DNA of 33,950 nucleotides, taken from positions 1 to 33,950 of the forward strand of contig JAVXEO010000017.1 in assembly GCA_036658435.1 (NCBI GenBank). Reading direction: 5' to 3'. A program made the position numbers and the translations under genes. Below are positions 27,301-33,930 of this stretch, in pieces. Every line of letters begins with the position of its first letter. Position 1 is the stretch's first letter. The notes under the pieces were generated by a model, which was not told the origin of the DNA, did no database searches, and worked only from the letters and a program-made list of their open reading frames with translations. The DNA is from DIGJ01 sp036658435 (GTDB lineage: Bacteria > Bacillota > Clostridia > Lachnospirales > Lachnospiraceae).

Positions 27301-27788
27301 CGTATATGTTCCATGGGAATAAACTGAAGTACACCTACAATAGCAAAATCCAGCATTATAAAGGCTGCAATTTCGGAGCCTAAAAATAAAATTGTTTGCT
27401 TATAAACTTCATATGTAGAATAACCGGTGACCATAGAGCATACATTAACTGCAATCACATGAATTGGCAAAACATGAAGCATACACGCAGAAATACAGAA
27501 TAAGATTTTTAAAAATTCGTCGTGATAAAATAAATAGAATTCAAAGAGCATAAGAAATGTCATAGTTAGGTAAAGTATAATCGGATTCCCTATTTTCGCA
27601 TAAAAATCAAACATAATCATGGTATTGAAAATTCCCATTGGAATTCGAAGAAACTTTTTCAGTTTTGGTTGTTCCAATATCCGGTCGATTAATTTAAACA
27701 GCAAACACCAATATAGAATGACCATGATGGCTAAACTTATTTTCATTACAGGCAATACATATTGATTCATTTTTTGCTTCATCTCCAT
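24375..27788 (-). CDS. Membrane GGDEF-(degenerate GGDEF)-EAL cyclic-di-GMP protein
   Basis: A 1137-aa protein predicted to make and break cyclic-di-GMP. Order: six or seven hydrophobic helices (about residues 10-230), a PAS-like region (about 250-370), a GGDEF domain with intact RIGGDEFIAF near 463, a second PAS-like region (about 590-700) with a C-x2-C motif HQCEDCPVRG, a second GGDEF domain whose motif is VNDEF near 778, and an EAL domain. The EAL domain has the catalytic set AEALARW near 911, SVNFSR, EITETV, DDFGSGYSS, IKLDRSF, AEGVEE and QGYYFAKP. One cyclase and one phosphodiesterase site thus look active. A direct repeat that could bind the LytTR regulator lies 75 bp upstream. The start may instead be the ATG six codons later, and the ribosome site is weak. 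Confidence 0.92.
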   Translation of the reverse strand: MEMKQKMNQYVLPVMKISLAIMVILYWCLLFKLIDRILEQPKLKKFLRIPMGIFNTMIMFDFYAKIGNPIILYLTMTFLMLFEFYLFYHDEFLKILFCISACMLHVLPIHVIAVNVCSMVTGYSTYEVYKQTILFLGSEIAAFIMLDFAIVGVLQFIPMEHIRIINRYKEQQWFMVAWMTVNNVNNFISAGELNQTKSFPHLLLNQITAPISALIGLYIVLFFAIKTSVLLGYKEKSSALEQAVYQEQQYRNSVAKDALVYYEINLTKNRIVSEFENSVGGFNRKEDCYSDVIEQAVEKLIFPEDVDTFLEYTSCTNLIKLFERGKTELSIEYRRQVDKGIYIWVKAIMNLVRDKDTNDLIGYICIKNIDLKKRQQLEFQYKAERDSLTGLYNKEMTAKLINEQLQLKQKNENAALFMIDVDCFKEINDHFGHVFGDRVLCELGGKLKSLFGCEDIVGRIGGDEFIAFMKIGADNKRVKEKGEDICKAFRINYKGEKEEDYFISASVGIATSLKEKDDFETLYYHADIALYETKSKGKNNYTLYGGGNFRGYGSGRTKIDINVKHHFDHISSKNLSLFQEVMNRLEHYIYVINMETFEVLFMNEKVKKVMEEVRNEKICYTFFRGKEHQCEDCPVRGVTKDVSQKCTREFYNDKLHLWLESTASPLYWIDGMIACLISCTDITKQKEEQIRHLHQVEKLVYVDELTGSPTYQKFKENAQEILKKRKEKQHLIVKLDIDNFKLINEIYSYEKGDAVLCCIAGALKKTMRSENEIYARVVNDEFIALFEIQDKGEIKEIQETFLYNFYELMGEKISFKCNFPQGRYMVAPGDEKKEEITELFEKVNIAHKAAKKDKSLEYVFYKEDLTKEAIRKKEVENKMERALVDNEFIVFLQPKYHLKDETIGGAEALARWNNENMDLFNPSSFISIFEKNGFITNLDFYMLKKVCGIIKKWIADGMNPIVVSVNFSRLHLNNENFINKLCEIVDESGIERKYIEIEITETVIYDHMDTLENLLMNLHKSGFTMSIDDFGSGYSSLGMLKNLPADVIKLDRSFFLDQKDTTRSKIVVGSIIEMATALGIHIVAEGVEEKEHIDFLKNLNCDMAQGYYFAKPMKVEDFTKLVSVQQNLRLIPKEKEV

Positions 27789-27827
27789 GTCTTTTTAATA
27801 TTTTATAATTTGCTTTTACGCATTTAG

Positions 27828-27833
27828 AGTTTA
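27828..27833 (-). promoter_or_regulatory. Possible -10 element before the GGDEF/EAL gene
   Basis: TAAACT on the minus strand, 29 bp after the proximal half of the direct repeat, with no good -35. That is the arrangement expected of a LytTR-activated promoter. Tentative. Confidence 0.3.
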
Positions 27834-27862
27834 CTGTCTTATTTTTAAAAAAACAATGGAAA

Positions 27863-27894
27863 TTCCCTGAATTGTCATTTTTTTCCCTGAATTG
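27863..27894 (-). promoter_or_regulatory. Direct repeat, candidate LytTR-binding site
   Basis: CAATTCAGGGAA occurs twice without mismatch at 27894-27883 and 27874-27863 (minus strand), exactly 20 bp apart, two helical turns. LytTR regulators such as AgrA and ComE bind pairs of about 9-bp direct repeats with a 20-22 bp period. A LytTR gene is encoded 4 kb upstream on the same strand. Confidence 0.65.
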
Positions 27895-27904
27895 CAGAAA
27901 AAAC

Positions 27905-27955
27905 ACCGGTAGGCAAAAGAGGCTTCTTCTGTCTAACAGTGTTTTCTTTTTATTA
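27905..27955 (-). terminator. Hairpin after the dCache-GGDEF*-EAL* gene
   Basis: On the minus strand AAAACAC and GTGTTTT pair around a partly structured centre, and the 3' arm ends in a T-run. It sits just after the stop codon of the 730-aa gene and may terminate part of the transcript, making the direct-repeat promoter necessary for the next genes. Confidence 0.55.
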
Positions 27956-27961
27956 TAAGTT

Positions 27962-30154
27962 TTATTCTTTCAAGGCATTACGTACTAACCTTATTTCTAA
28001 TTCTTCCTCCGGCATAGGAGGACTAAGGAAGTCTCCCTGCACCATTTCGCATCCCAGTTCCTCCAGTAATGCAAGTTGTTCCTTTGTTTGCACATTTTCT
28101 GCCACCGTAGGGATACCGAGAATTTTCGCGGTATTAATTGCTCCGGAAAGAAGAGTTTTCGTCTGTTTTTCATTATTCAGCTGGTTTAAAAAATATTCAT
28201 CCATTCTTATAATATGAGCAACCCCCGGATAGATCACTTTATAATTATGGGAGGCCAGTAAAATCTCTGCCTTTTGAAATTTTTTGATTACTTCTTCCGG
28301 TATATTACTATTTTTGATTCCTTGGTTTTCATCCAATTCTATTTCCATCAAATGATGTACTGTTTTAAATTTTTTTAAAATTTCAAACAGATTTTTTGTA
28401 AACTCCGGATTTTCCAGATGAGTGCACTGGATAGAAAAAGACAAAATAATGGGAGTAATTCCATTATCGATCCAGCTTTGTAAAATAGAGCAGATTTTTT
28501 TTACCTGATACAGTTCCAGTCTTTCCCTTAAAAAATTTTTATGAGAAACCAAGATGATTTTGTCTTCCGTAGTCCAGTTCTGAATTATCTTAGCGCCTAT
28601 TATTTTCTCTTCAGGTAATGTATATCTAGGCTGAAAGAGAAGTGGAATTTCTTCTTTGCACAAAGCATCTTCCATTTTACTCTCCATCTCCATATTCCAA
28701 AAAATCTGTTCTTTTAAAGGATCCTTAAATTCTACGTCTCTTCCTTTTTCACTTTCAGCAAGGAGATGGGCAAAATTTGTTTTCTCATAAATCTGATCTA
28801 GGTTGTTTTCACCTTTTTGCAGCTTATAACGTCCCCACACTAGTTTAATTTTAAAACCTATTATATGTCTGGCGCTTTCTTCAAATAAGTCTTCTATCTT
28901 TTTCTTTTTTTCCGGCCATTCTTCCTTTGTTTGTACGCTAACAAGCAGTGCAAATCCATCTGCATAAATGTGTCTAAAAACATCGGTTTCCGGATTAAGG
29001 ACTTCCGTCAATGCTTTCATCAATGCTTTAATCATTTGGTTTTGCGTTTTTATTGAATATCGTTGGTTCAGCAGTCTAAAGTTTTCAATATCTATTTTTA
29101 TAAGCATATAGGAAGCCTTCATAGGTTTCTGAAGCATTTTTGCTGCATATTCTTTGAATCTTTTAAATTGCCGAGACGCTGTCACATCCTTCCAATATAA
29201 TAATCGAACCAATTCTTTTGTAATCTGTCTTTGGCTTAGCCAATGATGAAAGAAAAGTGCACTGGCGATTATTACAAGCATTCCAATTAGCAAAACTGCA
29301 TTTTTAAGAATTTTATTTGCAATCTCCCACACCCCTTTCGAACTCACTACTGTAAAAATATTCCAATCGTTAATATTTAGCTTCGCATAATGTACCTGCC
29401 GGTATTGATTTTTGTAACGATATTTAGAATGTCCACCTCTTCCTTCCAAAAGATTTCGACGCATGAGCGTAAAACTATCCTCACTATAAAAGTCGGCTGC
29501 CTGAAACACATCAAATAAGTTTTCTGTGTGAGTTAAAATTTCTTCACTGCTGCTCTTGGCAATTAGCTTTCCTGTATTGGTTGCAATATAGGTATATCCC
29601 TTCCCATTAAAGGAATCAATGAACACCTCATTGAGCTTCTCAGACATAAAACTTCCAAGCAAAACACCTGTAGCCTTTCCCTGGCACAAAACAGGGGTTG
29701 CCACTACAATTACGTAGGTATCTCTTACTTTTGATTTCATCGGTTGTGAAATAATGGTCTTACCTTCCATGGCTTTTTGAAAAAATATTTGATTGTCTAC
29801 CATACTAATGGTTCCACTGCTCAAGGTATCTCCCTTTTTATTTATAAACATAGCGCCTTCAAAATCTGTGCTTTTAATAATGGCAGCTAAATTCCCCTGC
29901 ATTTGTACCCTATCCTCTATAGAAATAGCAATCAGCTCTGCATAACCCTTCAAGGCATTCTTGTCATTGGTAATCTTCTTTTTAAAATTGTGCTGCTCCT
30001 GCTGAAGTACCTCATCCAACGTTTTACAAGTCATTTCTTGTAAATTAATTACAAGACTGTCATAGTAAAGGACTAGTCCAATTGCTAAGGACAACAGCGC
30101 AACTGTAGTGGAAATAATAAATCGAAGTCTCCTTTGACTTTTAATTCCTACCAT
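27962..30154 (-). CDS. dCache receptor with catalytically dead GGDEF and EAL domains
   Basis: A 730-aa membrane protein. TM1 (about residues 12-30), extracellular double-Cache domain (about 35-285, GAMFINKKGDTLSSG, YVIVVATPV, VHYAKLNINDWNIFTVV), TM2 (about 290-310), then GGDEF-like and EAL-like domains. The GGDEF position reads YADGF. The EAL domain has lost nearly every metal ligand: the EAL motif is KII, the DDFGSGYS segment is replaced by ASHNYKV, KLD is RMD and AEGVE is AENVQ; only the terminal MVQGDFLS remains. It therefore should neither make nor cleave cyclic-di-GMP and is better seen as a binding or scaffold receptor. Its start overlaps the kinase gene by 14 nt, with a strong GGAGGAGG site. 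Confidence 0.88.
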   Translation of the reverse strand: MVGIKSQRRLRFIISTTVALLSLAIGLVLYYDSLVINLQEMTCKTLDEVLQQEQHNFKKKITNDKNALKGYAELIAISIEDRVQMQGNLAAIIKSTDFEGAMFINKKGDTLSSGTISMVDNQIFFQKAMEGKTIISQPMKSKVRDTYVIVVATPVLCQGKATGVLLGSFMSEKLNEVFIDSFNGKGYTYIATNTGKLIAKSSSEEILTHTENLFDVFQAADFYSEDSFTLMRRNLLEGRGGHSKYRYKNQYRQVHYAKLNINDWNIFTVVSSKGVWEIANKILKNAVLLIGMLVIIASALFFHHWLSQRQITKELVRLLYWKDVTASRQFKRFKEYAAKMLQKPMKASYMLIKIDIENFRLLNQRYSIKTQNQMIKALMKALTEVLNPETDVFRHIYADGFALLVSVQTKEEWPEKKKKIEDLFEESARHIIGFKIKLVWGRYKLQKGENNLDQIYEKTNFAHLLAESEKGRDVEFKDPLKEQIFWNMEMESKMEDALCKEEIPLLFQPRYTLPEEKIIGAKIIQNWTTEDKIILVSHKNFLRERLELYQVKKICSILQSWIDNGITPIILSFSIQCTHLENPEFTKNLFEILKKFKTVHHLMEIELDENQGIKNSNIPEEVIKKFQKAEILLASHNYKVIYPGVAHIIRMDEYFLNQLNNEKQTKTLLSGAINTAKILGIPTVAENVQTKEQLALLEELGCEMVQGDFLSPPMPEEELEIRLVRNALKE

Positions 30155-31487
30155 ATTTCACCTCCTCCCGCGTTTTTCCACTCAAACGGATGGAGGTCAT
30201 AAAAAGATTTTCCTTTGTTTCGAATAAAATAATTCCTGCATATTTTTTTACCACCCGCTGTACGGAATCCATACCGATTCCTGTCTGATGATTTCGTTTA
30301 CTGGATAAGTAAACGTCGCCTTTCTTATGAATTTTTCCATCAAAGGTATTGTCAATAATGATTGCTAAACCTTTGCCCATAGGTTTTGCCATAAATGATA
30401 CTTTCTTTTCTAGGAAAGATTCCATCCGTGCACAAGCTTCAAATGCATTTTCCAGACAGTTACCACAAATCACGACTAAATCCTGTACATTAATTGTTAT
30501 ATCGTTCTCTATATCTGCATAAATCTCAAATTTTATATTTTCTCTCTGTGCTTTCTCATAATAATGAAGCAAAATTATATTTACCTCCACATTCTTGCAT
30601 AACATAATCGGCAGGGATTCTGTAACTATGTGTTGAAAATTCTGAACGTATTCTTGAAGTCCCGCTTTATCATCCTTGTCCAGAAAATTTTGAATGATAG
30701 CAATATGATGCTTCAGGTCATGGCGCTCCCTTTGTATCGCCTTCATTTGTGAAGTTAAGGAAGCGTATTGTTGTTTTTGCAGTTCAAATAATTTTCCCAT
30801 GATGGTATTTTCTTCTTCTATTTTTTCTTTTTCAATACCATTCCTAAGTATTCGTAAACTATCCCTTATAAGAAAATAAGCAAATATAGTAAAACCAAAA
30901 AGTACAATAAAATATCCAAAATTTTCCATTTCTTTCATAATATCATATAATATAAAAAATACCGCCTGTAAACTAATATATAGAAATGGCATAAGGCAAA
31001 AAGATTTTGCCTCCCCATTGCTTACTTTATTAACAACAGGAACCACTTTCTCCATCATAACCCTCCAGACAGCAAAATAAGTGGCTCCTTCTACAAAAAG
31101 AGAAGCAACCGCATAAAGAATCTCATAGCCCATTCTTTCTCCACGGAGCAGGTTTCCAGTAAAAGCTCCGCAGCCACAAATAAAAACTCCATAGCAGCCT
31201 ATAAAGAGCAATAGTAAAATGGATTGACTGGAGATTTCTTTTATCTGCCATAAAAAGACCAACCCGTGAATTGGAATCATAAAAAAGAACCATATATGAA
31301 TGGCTCGGTCTGATATAAGTAAAGATAGTATGCCAAAGTCAACCAGAATAGACCCCACACAGATCAGAAAAAAAACAATCTTTTTTTTCTTAGAAAAATG
31401 ATGTTTCTCCTCAAATAAGATATAGAAAAGGTAAAAGCAGCCTCCAAAAATAATGGTAAATTGTATCATATAAAAAAAAGTCAACAT
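30141..31487 (-). CDS. AgrC/GHKL-type sensor histidine kinase
   Basis: A 448-aa kinase of the quorum-sensing/peptide-sensing group. About six hydrophobic helices (residues 5-215) are followed by a coiled linker, the H-box RERHDLKHHIAII near residue 255 with the phospho-accepting histidine, and a GHKL ATPase domain. The ATPase has the N-box GNCLENAFEACARM near 342, IIIDNTFDG and RNHQTGIGMDSVQRVVKKYA. It overlaps the response regulator by 7 nt and the dCache gene by 14 nt. No AgrB- or AgrD-like gene is in the window, so the ligand need not be an autoinducing peptide. Partnership with the LytTR regulator is nearly certain from arrangement. Confidence 0.93.
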   Translation of the reverse strand: MLTFFYMIQFTIIFGGCFYLFYILFEEKHHFSKKKKIVFFLICVGSILVDFGILSLLISDRAIHIWFFFMIPIHGLVFLWQIKEISSQSILLLLFIGCYGVFICGCGAFTGNLLRGERMGYEILYAVASLFVEGATYFAVWRVMMEKVVPVVNKVSNGEAKSFCLMPFLYISLQAVFFILYDIMKEMENFGYFIVLFGFTIFAYFLIRDSLRILRNGIEKEKIEEENTIMGKLFELQKQQYASLTSQMKAIQRERHDLKHHIAIIQNFLDKDDKAGLQEYVQNFQHIVTESLPIMLCKNVEVNIILLHYYEKAQRENIKFEIYADIENDITINVQDLVVICGNCLENAFEACARMESFLEKKVSFMAKPMGKGLAIIIDNTFDGKIHKKGDVYLSSKRNHQTGIGMDSVQRVVKKYAGIILFETKENLFMTSIRLSGKTREEVKYGRN

Positions 31488-32203
31488 AGTTTTTTTCTCA
31501 TCCCACTGAATATATATTCATTATAAGTTTTTAGCGCAAATGCCTTAACCGGCCTGCTGATTGGGACTTCTTCCTTATTTGTTAGCAGAAAAATATCTTC
31601 ACCTATATCTTCTATAAAATCCATATTTACCAAAAAACTTCGATGGCATCTTAAAAAAGGATTTCCTCCCAATTGTATCTCGAACTTTTCCATAGAAGTT
31701 CTTGATTCTATAGCCCCACATATGGTATGTATTGTCAGCACCTTATTAAACATTTCTGCATAAAGAATTTTCGCTGTATTTATCGGCATTGTCGTCTTCC
31801 CGGTCTGTATCGCAATCTGTTTTTCTGCTTTTCTATCTTCAAACTGGCAAAGGTTCAATACTTTTTCTATTTTGGAGTATGATACCGGTTTCAATATATA
31901 ATACAGTGCCTTTACATCATAGCTGGAAATTGCATGGTCCGGAGAAATGGTAACAAAAATAATCTGTGCCTGCTTATCAAATCTCCGAATCTCCCTTGCT
32001 GCCTCCATTCCTCCCATTCCCTTCATATAAATATCCATAAAAATAATATCAAAGCTCATCCTTTTCATTGTTCTAAGCAAATTTTCTCCACTTTCACAAA
32101 AAAACAATTCAAGTTCTACTTCCATCTTCAATCCATAATGACACAAATATTTTTTAAGTATTTTTTGATCTTCTGGATTGTCATCGCAAATTGCAATTTT
32201 CAT
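31481..32203 (-). CDS. LytTR-family response regulator
   Basis: A 240-aa transcription regulator phosphorylated by the downstream-encoded kinase. The receiver (residues 1-120) has the acidic pair DD at 7-8 and the phosphate acceptor Asp57 in IIFMDIYMKGMGG. The LytTR DNA-binding domain (about 138-235) has KILYAEMFNKVLTIHT, a GNPFLRCHRSFLVNMDFI strand pair and ISRPVKAF. A GGAGG site lies 6 nt before the ATG. It leads the signalling operon from a good promoter and is divergent from an XRE gene. Likely targets are its own operon and the direct repeat before the GGDEF/EAL gene. Confidence 0.94.
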   Translation of the reverse strand: MKIAICDDNPEDQKILKKYLCHYGLKMEVELELFFCESGENLLRTMKRMSFDIIFMDIYMKGMGGMEAAREIRRFDKQAQIIFVTISPDHAISSYDVKALYYILKPVSYSKIEKVLNLCQFEDRKAEKQIAIQTGKTTMPINTAKILYAEMFNKVLTIHTICGAIESRTSMEKFEIQLGGNPFLRCHRSFLVNMDFIEDIGEDIFLLTNKEEVPISRPVKAFALKTYNEYIFSGMRKKLC

Positions 32204-32245
32204 GACAATTCCTCCTTTTGCTTTTTATTCCATTTTGTGCACTTT

Positions 32246-32274
32246 ATAATACGCTATTTTTTTTATTCCGTCAA
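32246..32274 (-). promoter_or_regulatory. Promoter of the signalling operon
   Basis: On the minus strand TTGACG (32274-32269), 17 bp, TATTAT (32251-32246), about 40 nt before the response regulator ATG. Confidence 0.75.
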
Positions 32275-32280
32275 CTTTAA

Positions 32281-32314
32281 GACGCTTAAAAAGAATTTAC
32301 TTGACGCTCGAAAG
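32281..32314. promoter_or_regulatory. Imperfect direct repeat upstream of the response-regulator promoter
   Basis: GACGCT-N2-AAAAG at 32281 and GACGCT-N2-AAAG at 32303, period 22 bp. The repeat is 7 bp upstream of the -35 element, a place fit for an activator, and also between the divergent XRE gene and the operon. It does not resemble the repeat at 27863-27894. Either regulator could be the binder. Confidence 0.4.
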
Positions 32315-32371
32315 TATCTGACCCTAAAGTACAATAATAACCATAAGGAAAATGAAAGGGGGCATACTCTA

Positions 32372-32590
32372 GTGGTTTATGATTTTGGTATTCGACTAAA
32401 AGAGTTGCGAAAAGATAAACACCTATCCCAAAGTGATGCAGCCAAACGTTTGGGGATTACACGGTCAACCGTTAGTGCCTATGAATGTAATACAAAGACA
32501 CCCAGTGTAGAAGTTCTGCTGCAGCTAGCCGTTCTTTATAACAGTTCTCTAGATTATATGATGGGCTTTGAAAATCGCTCCAGCATTTAT
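32372..32590 (+). CDS. XRE-family transcriptional regulator (cut by assembly gap)
   Basis: A DNA-binding protein with an N-terminal Cro/C1-type helix-turn-helix. The visible 73 residues include FGIRLKELRKDKHLSQSDAA, then KRLGITRSTVSAYECNTKTP and VEVLLQLAVLYNSSLDYMMG, a full HTH_3 domain. The GTG start at 32372 has AAGGGGG 9 nt upstream. The reading frame is still open when the 100-N gap begins, so the C-terminus is unknown. It is divergent from the signalling operon and shares its control region. Confidence 0.88.
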
Positions 32591-32690
32591 NNNNNNNNNN
32601 NNNNNNNNNNNNNNNNNNNNNNNNNNNNNNNNNNNNNNNNNNNNNNNNNNNNNNNNNNNNNNNNNNNNNNNNNNNNNNNNNNNNNNNNNN
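32591..32690. other. Assembly gap of 100 N
   Basis: Exactly 100 N, the usual placeholder for a scaffold gap of unknown size. It interrupts the XRE gene and ends 1 bp before the hpf stop codon, so missing genes or a false join are possible here. Confidence 0.97.
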
Positions 32691-32691
32691 A

Positions 32692-33219
32692 TTAATATTC
32701 CGGTTCTATCAATCCATAAGTATTGCCTTTTCTCTTATAAACTACATTGACTTCATCCGTCTCTGCACTTCGGAAAACAAAGAAACTATGTCCCAGTAAT
32801 TCCATCTGAATACATGCTTCTTCTGCATCCATAGGCTTCATTGCAAACCGCTTGGTACGAATAATGCGAATTTCTTCATCATTTGGATTCTCTTCCTCTA
32901 AAAATTCCTGGTTCAAATTAAAAGCTGCTTGTTTTTGATTTACTAATTTATTTTTGTACTTTCTCAATTGACGTTCAATAATCTCTTCTACAAGGTCAAT
33001 TGACACATACATATCATTGCTGACCTGCTCCGCACGTATAATATTTCCTTTCATTGGAATAGTAATCTCAATCTTTTGTCTGTCCTTTTCTACTTGGAGT
33101 GTTACATGAATCTCTGTATCTGGGGTAAAATATCTTTCTAGTTTTCCTATCTTCTCATAGATCGCTGCTTTCAGTCCCTCTGTTACATCAATATTCTTTC
33201 CACTAATTATAAATCTCAT
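32692..33219 (-). CDS. hpf: Ribosome hibernation promoting factor, long form
   Basis: Binds the 30S decoding region and pairs ribosomes into inactive 100S dimers in starvation. The 175-aa product has the N-terminal HPF/RaiA fold (about 1-95: MRFIISGKNIDVTEGLKAAI, EKIGKLERYF, YVSIDLVEEIIERQLRKYKN) and the long-form C-terminal dimerization domain (about 118-175: IIRTKRFAMKPMDAEEACIQ, LGHSFFVFRS, VNVVYKRKGNTYGLIEPEY). AAAGGAG lies 9 nt before the ATG. In many Firmicutes it stands directly before secA. A possible promoter is TTGACA at 33407-33402 with a poor -10. Confidence 0.96.
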   Translation of the reverse strand: MRFIISGKNIDVTEGLKAAIYEKIGKLERYFTPDTEIHVTLQVEKDRQKIEITIPMKGNIIRAEQVSNDMYVSIDLVEEIIERQLRKYKNKLVNQKQAAFNLNQEFLEEENPNDEEIRIIRTKRFAMKPMDAEEACIQMELLGHSFFVFRSAETDEVNVVYKRKGNTYGLIEPEY

Positions 33220-33513
33220 AATGTCCAGCTCCTTTGTCTCTTCTTAATATAAAAACTTATGAAACAAATTTTTATACTCCTATTATACCACAATCTGTCT
33301 ACTTATCAAGAATATTTTACATTTTTTTTAGTAATTGTTCTTTAATTTCTATAAATTTCGAGAGTTTTTTTAATTTTTAATATTTTATTATTAATTGTTT
33401 TTGTCAAGACCCAGTTTCGATTCTTTTCTCCTTTTTTTAATTTTTATCACAAGCAACAAAACATGTATTCGACCTTGACACGAGTTTTTTCTTATTTTTT
33501 TTATAAATTAGCG

Positions 33514-33593
33514 TGTGGATAATGTGGATAGTGTGTATAAGTCAGTGTATAACTCGTTTATTGGAGAAAATTCATATTTTTATTTGTGGATAA
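33514..33593. other. DnaA-box cluster, candidate origin or dnaA-control region
   Basis: Five 9-mers read on the plus strand as the reverse of TTATCCACA or one to three changes from it. TGTGGATAA is at 33514-33522, TGTGGATAG at 33523-33531, TGTGTATAA at 33532-33540, AGTGTATAA at 33544-33552 and TGTGGATAA at 33585-33593. The first three abut with no spacer. An AT-rich block adjoins on the left. No dnaA or dnaN is in the window. Confidence 0.6.
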
Positions 33594-33857
33594 CTTTTTT
33601 TATCTTTTTCCATTTTTCCCCTTACTTACTTTCTTGTATCCTTTGTTTTTTCTTTTTTGTGCACTTTGTACACTTTACTTTTTTTATATAAAATCTCCTC
33701 CTCAGATAATACTTTTTTTAAACTTCTATTCTCACTCTTTTCTTTAAGTTATCTAAATATTGCAACAATACCTTTTAAAACATTAAAAATATCATAGCAA
33801 AGCGGTCACTTCAGTAACCATATTCCTTAGCGCGGCGTGCGCACCCACAGTGGAGCG

Positions 33858-33895
33858 TTTTTATGTAATAGGAGCACTTTCCTATTGCATAAAAA
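33858..33895. terminator. Symmetric 16-bp hairpin
   Basis: TTTTTATG, one T-G pair, AATAGGA, loop GCACTT, TCCTATT, CATAAAAA. The A/T-rich ends let it act as a terminator on either strand; it stands directly beside the next hairpin. Confidence 0.6.
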
Positions 33896-33930
33896 AAGAA
33901 ACCGGTTTTACCCGGTTTCTTTTTTTATGT
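33891..33930. terminator. Bidirectional terminator near right edge
   Basis: GAAACCGG, 6-nt loop, CCGGTTTC, with A-run before and T-run after. It probably ends a gene that lies beyond the window, or an unannotated plus-strand RNA from the gene-free stretch. Confidence 0.75.

Noticed and set aside
27900..27960. A cyclic-di-GMP (GEMM) riboswitch before the GGDEF/EAL gene, suggested by AAGCC and GCCTACCG near the hairpin
   Set aside because: The conserved GEMM core and the paired P2/P3 helices cannot be assembled; the region reads better as a terminator hairpin followed by the direct repeat.
30141..32203. A complete agr quorum-sensing locus
   Set aside because: Kinase and regulator fit, but no AgrB-like peptidase or AgrD-like small peptide could be found on either side.
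31934..32371. Long N-terminal extension of the XRE regulator
   Set aside because: The open frame runs opposite the response regulator gene and through its promoter; the GTG at 32372 with an AAGGGGG site starts exactly before the helix-turn-helix.
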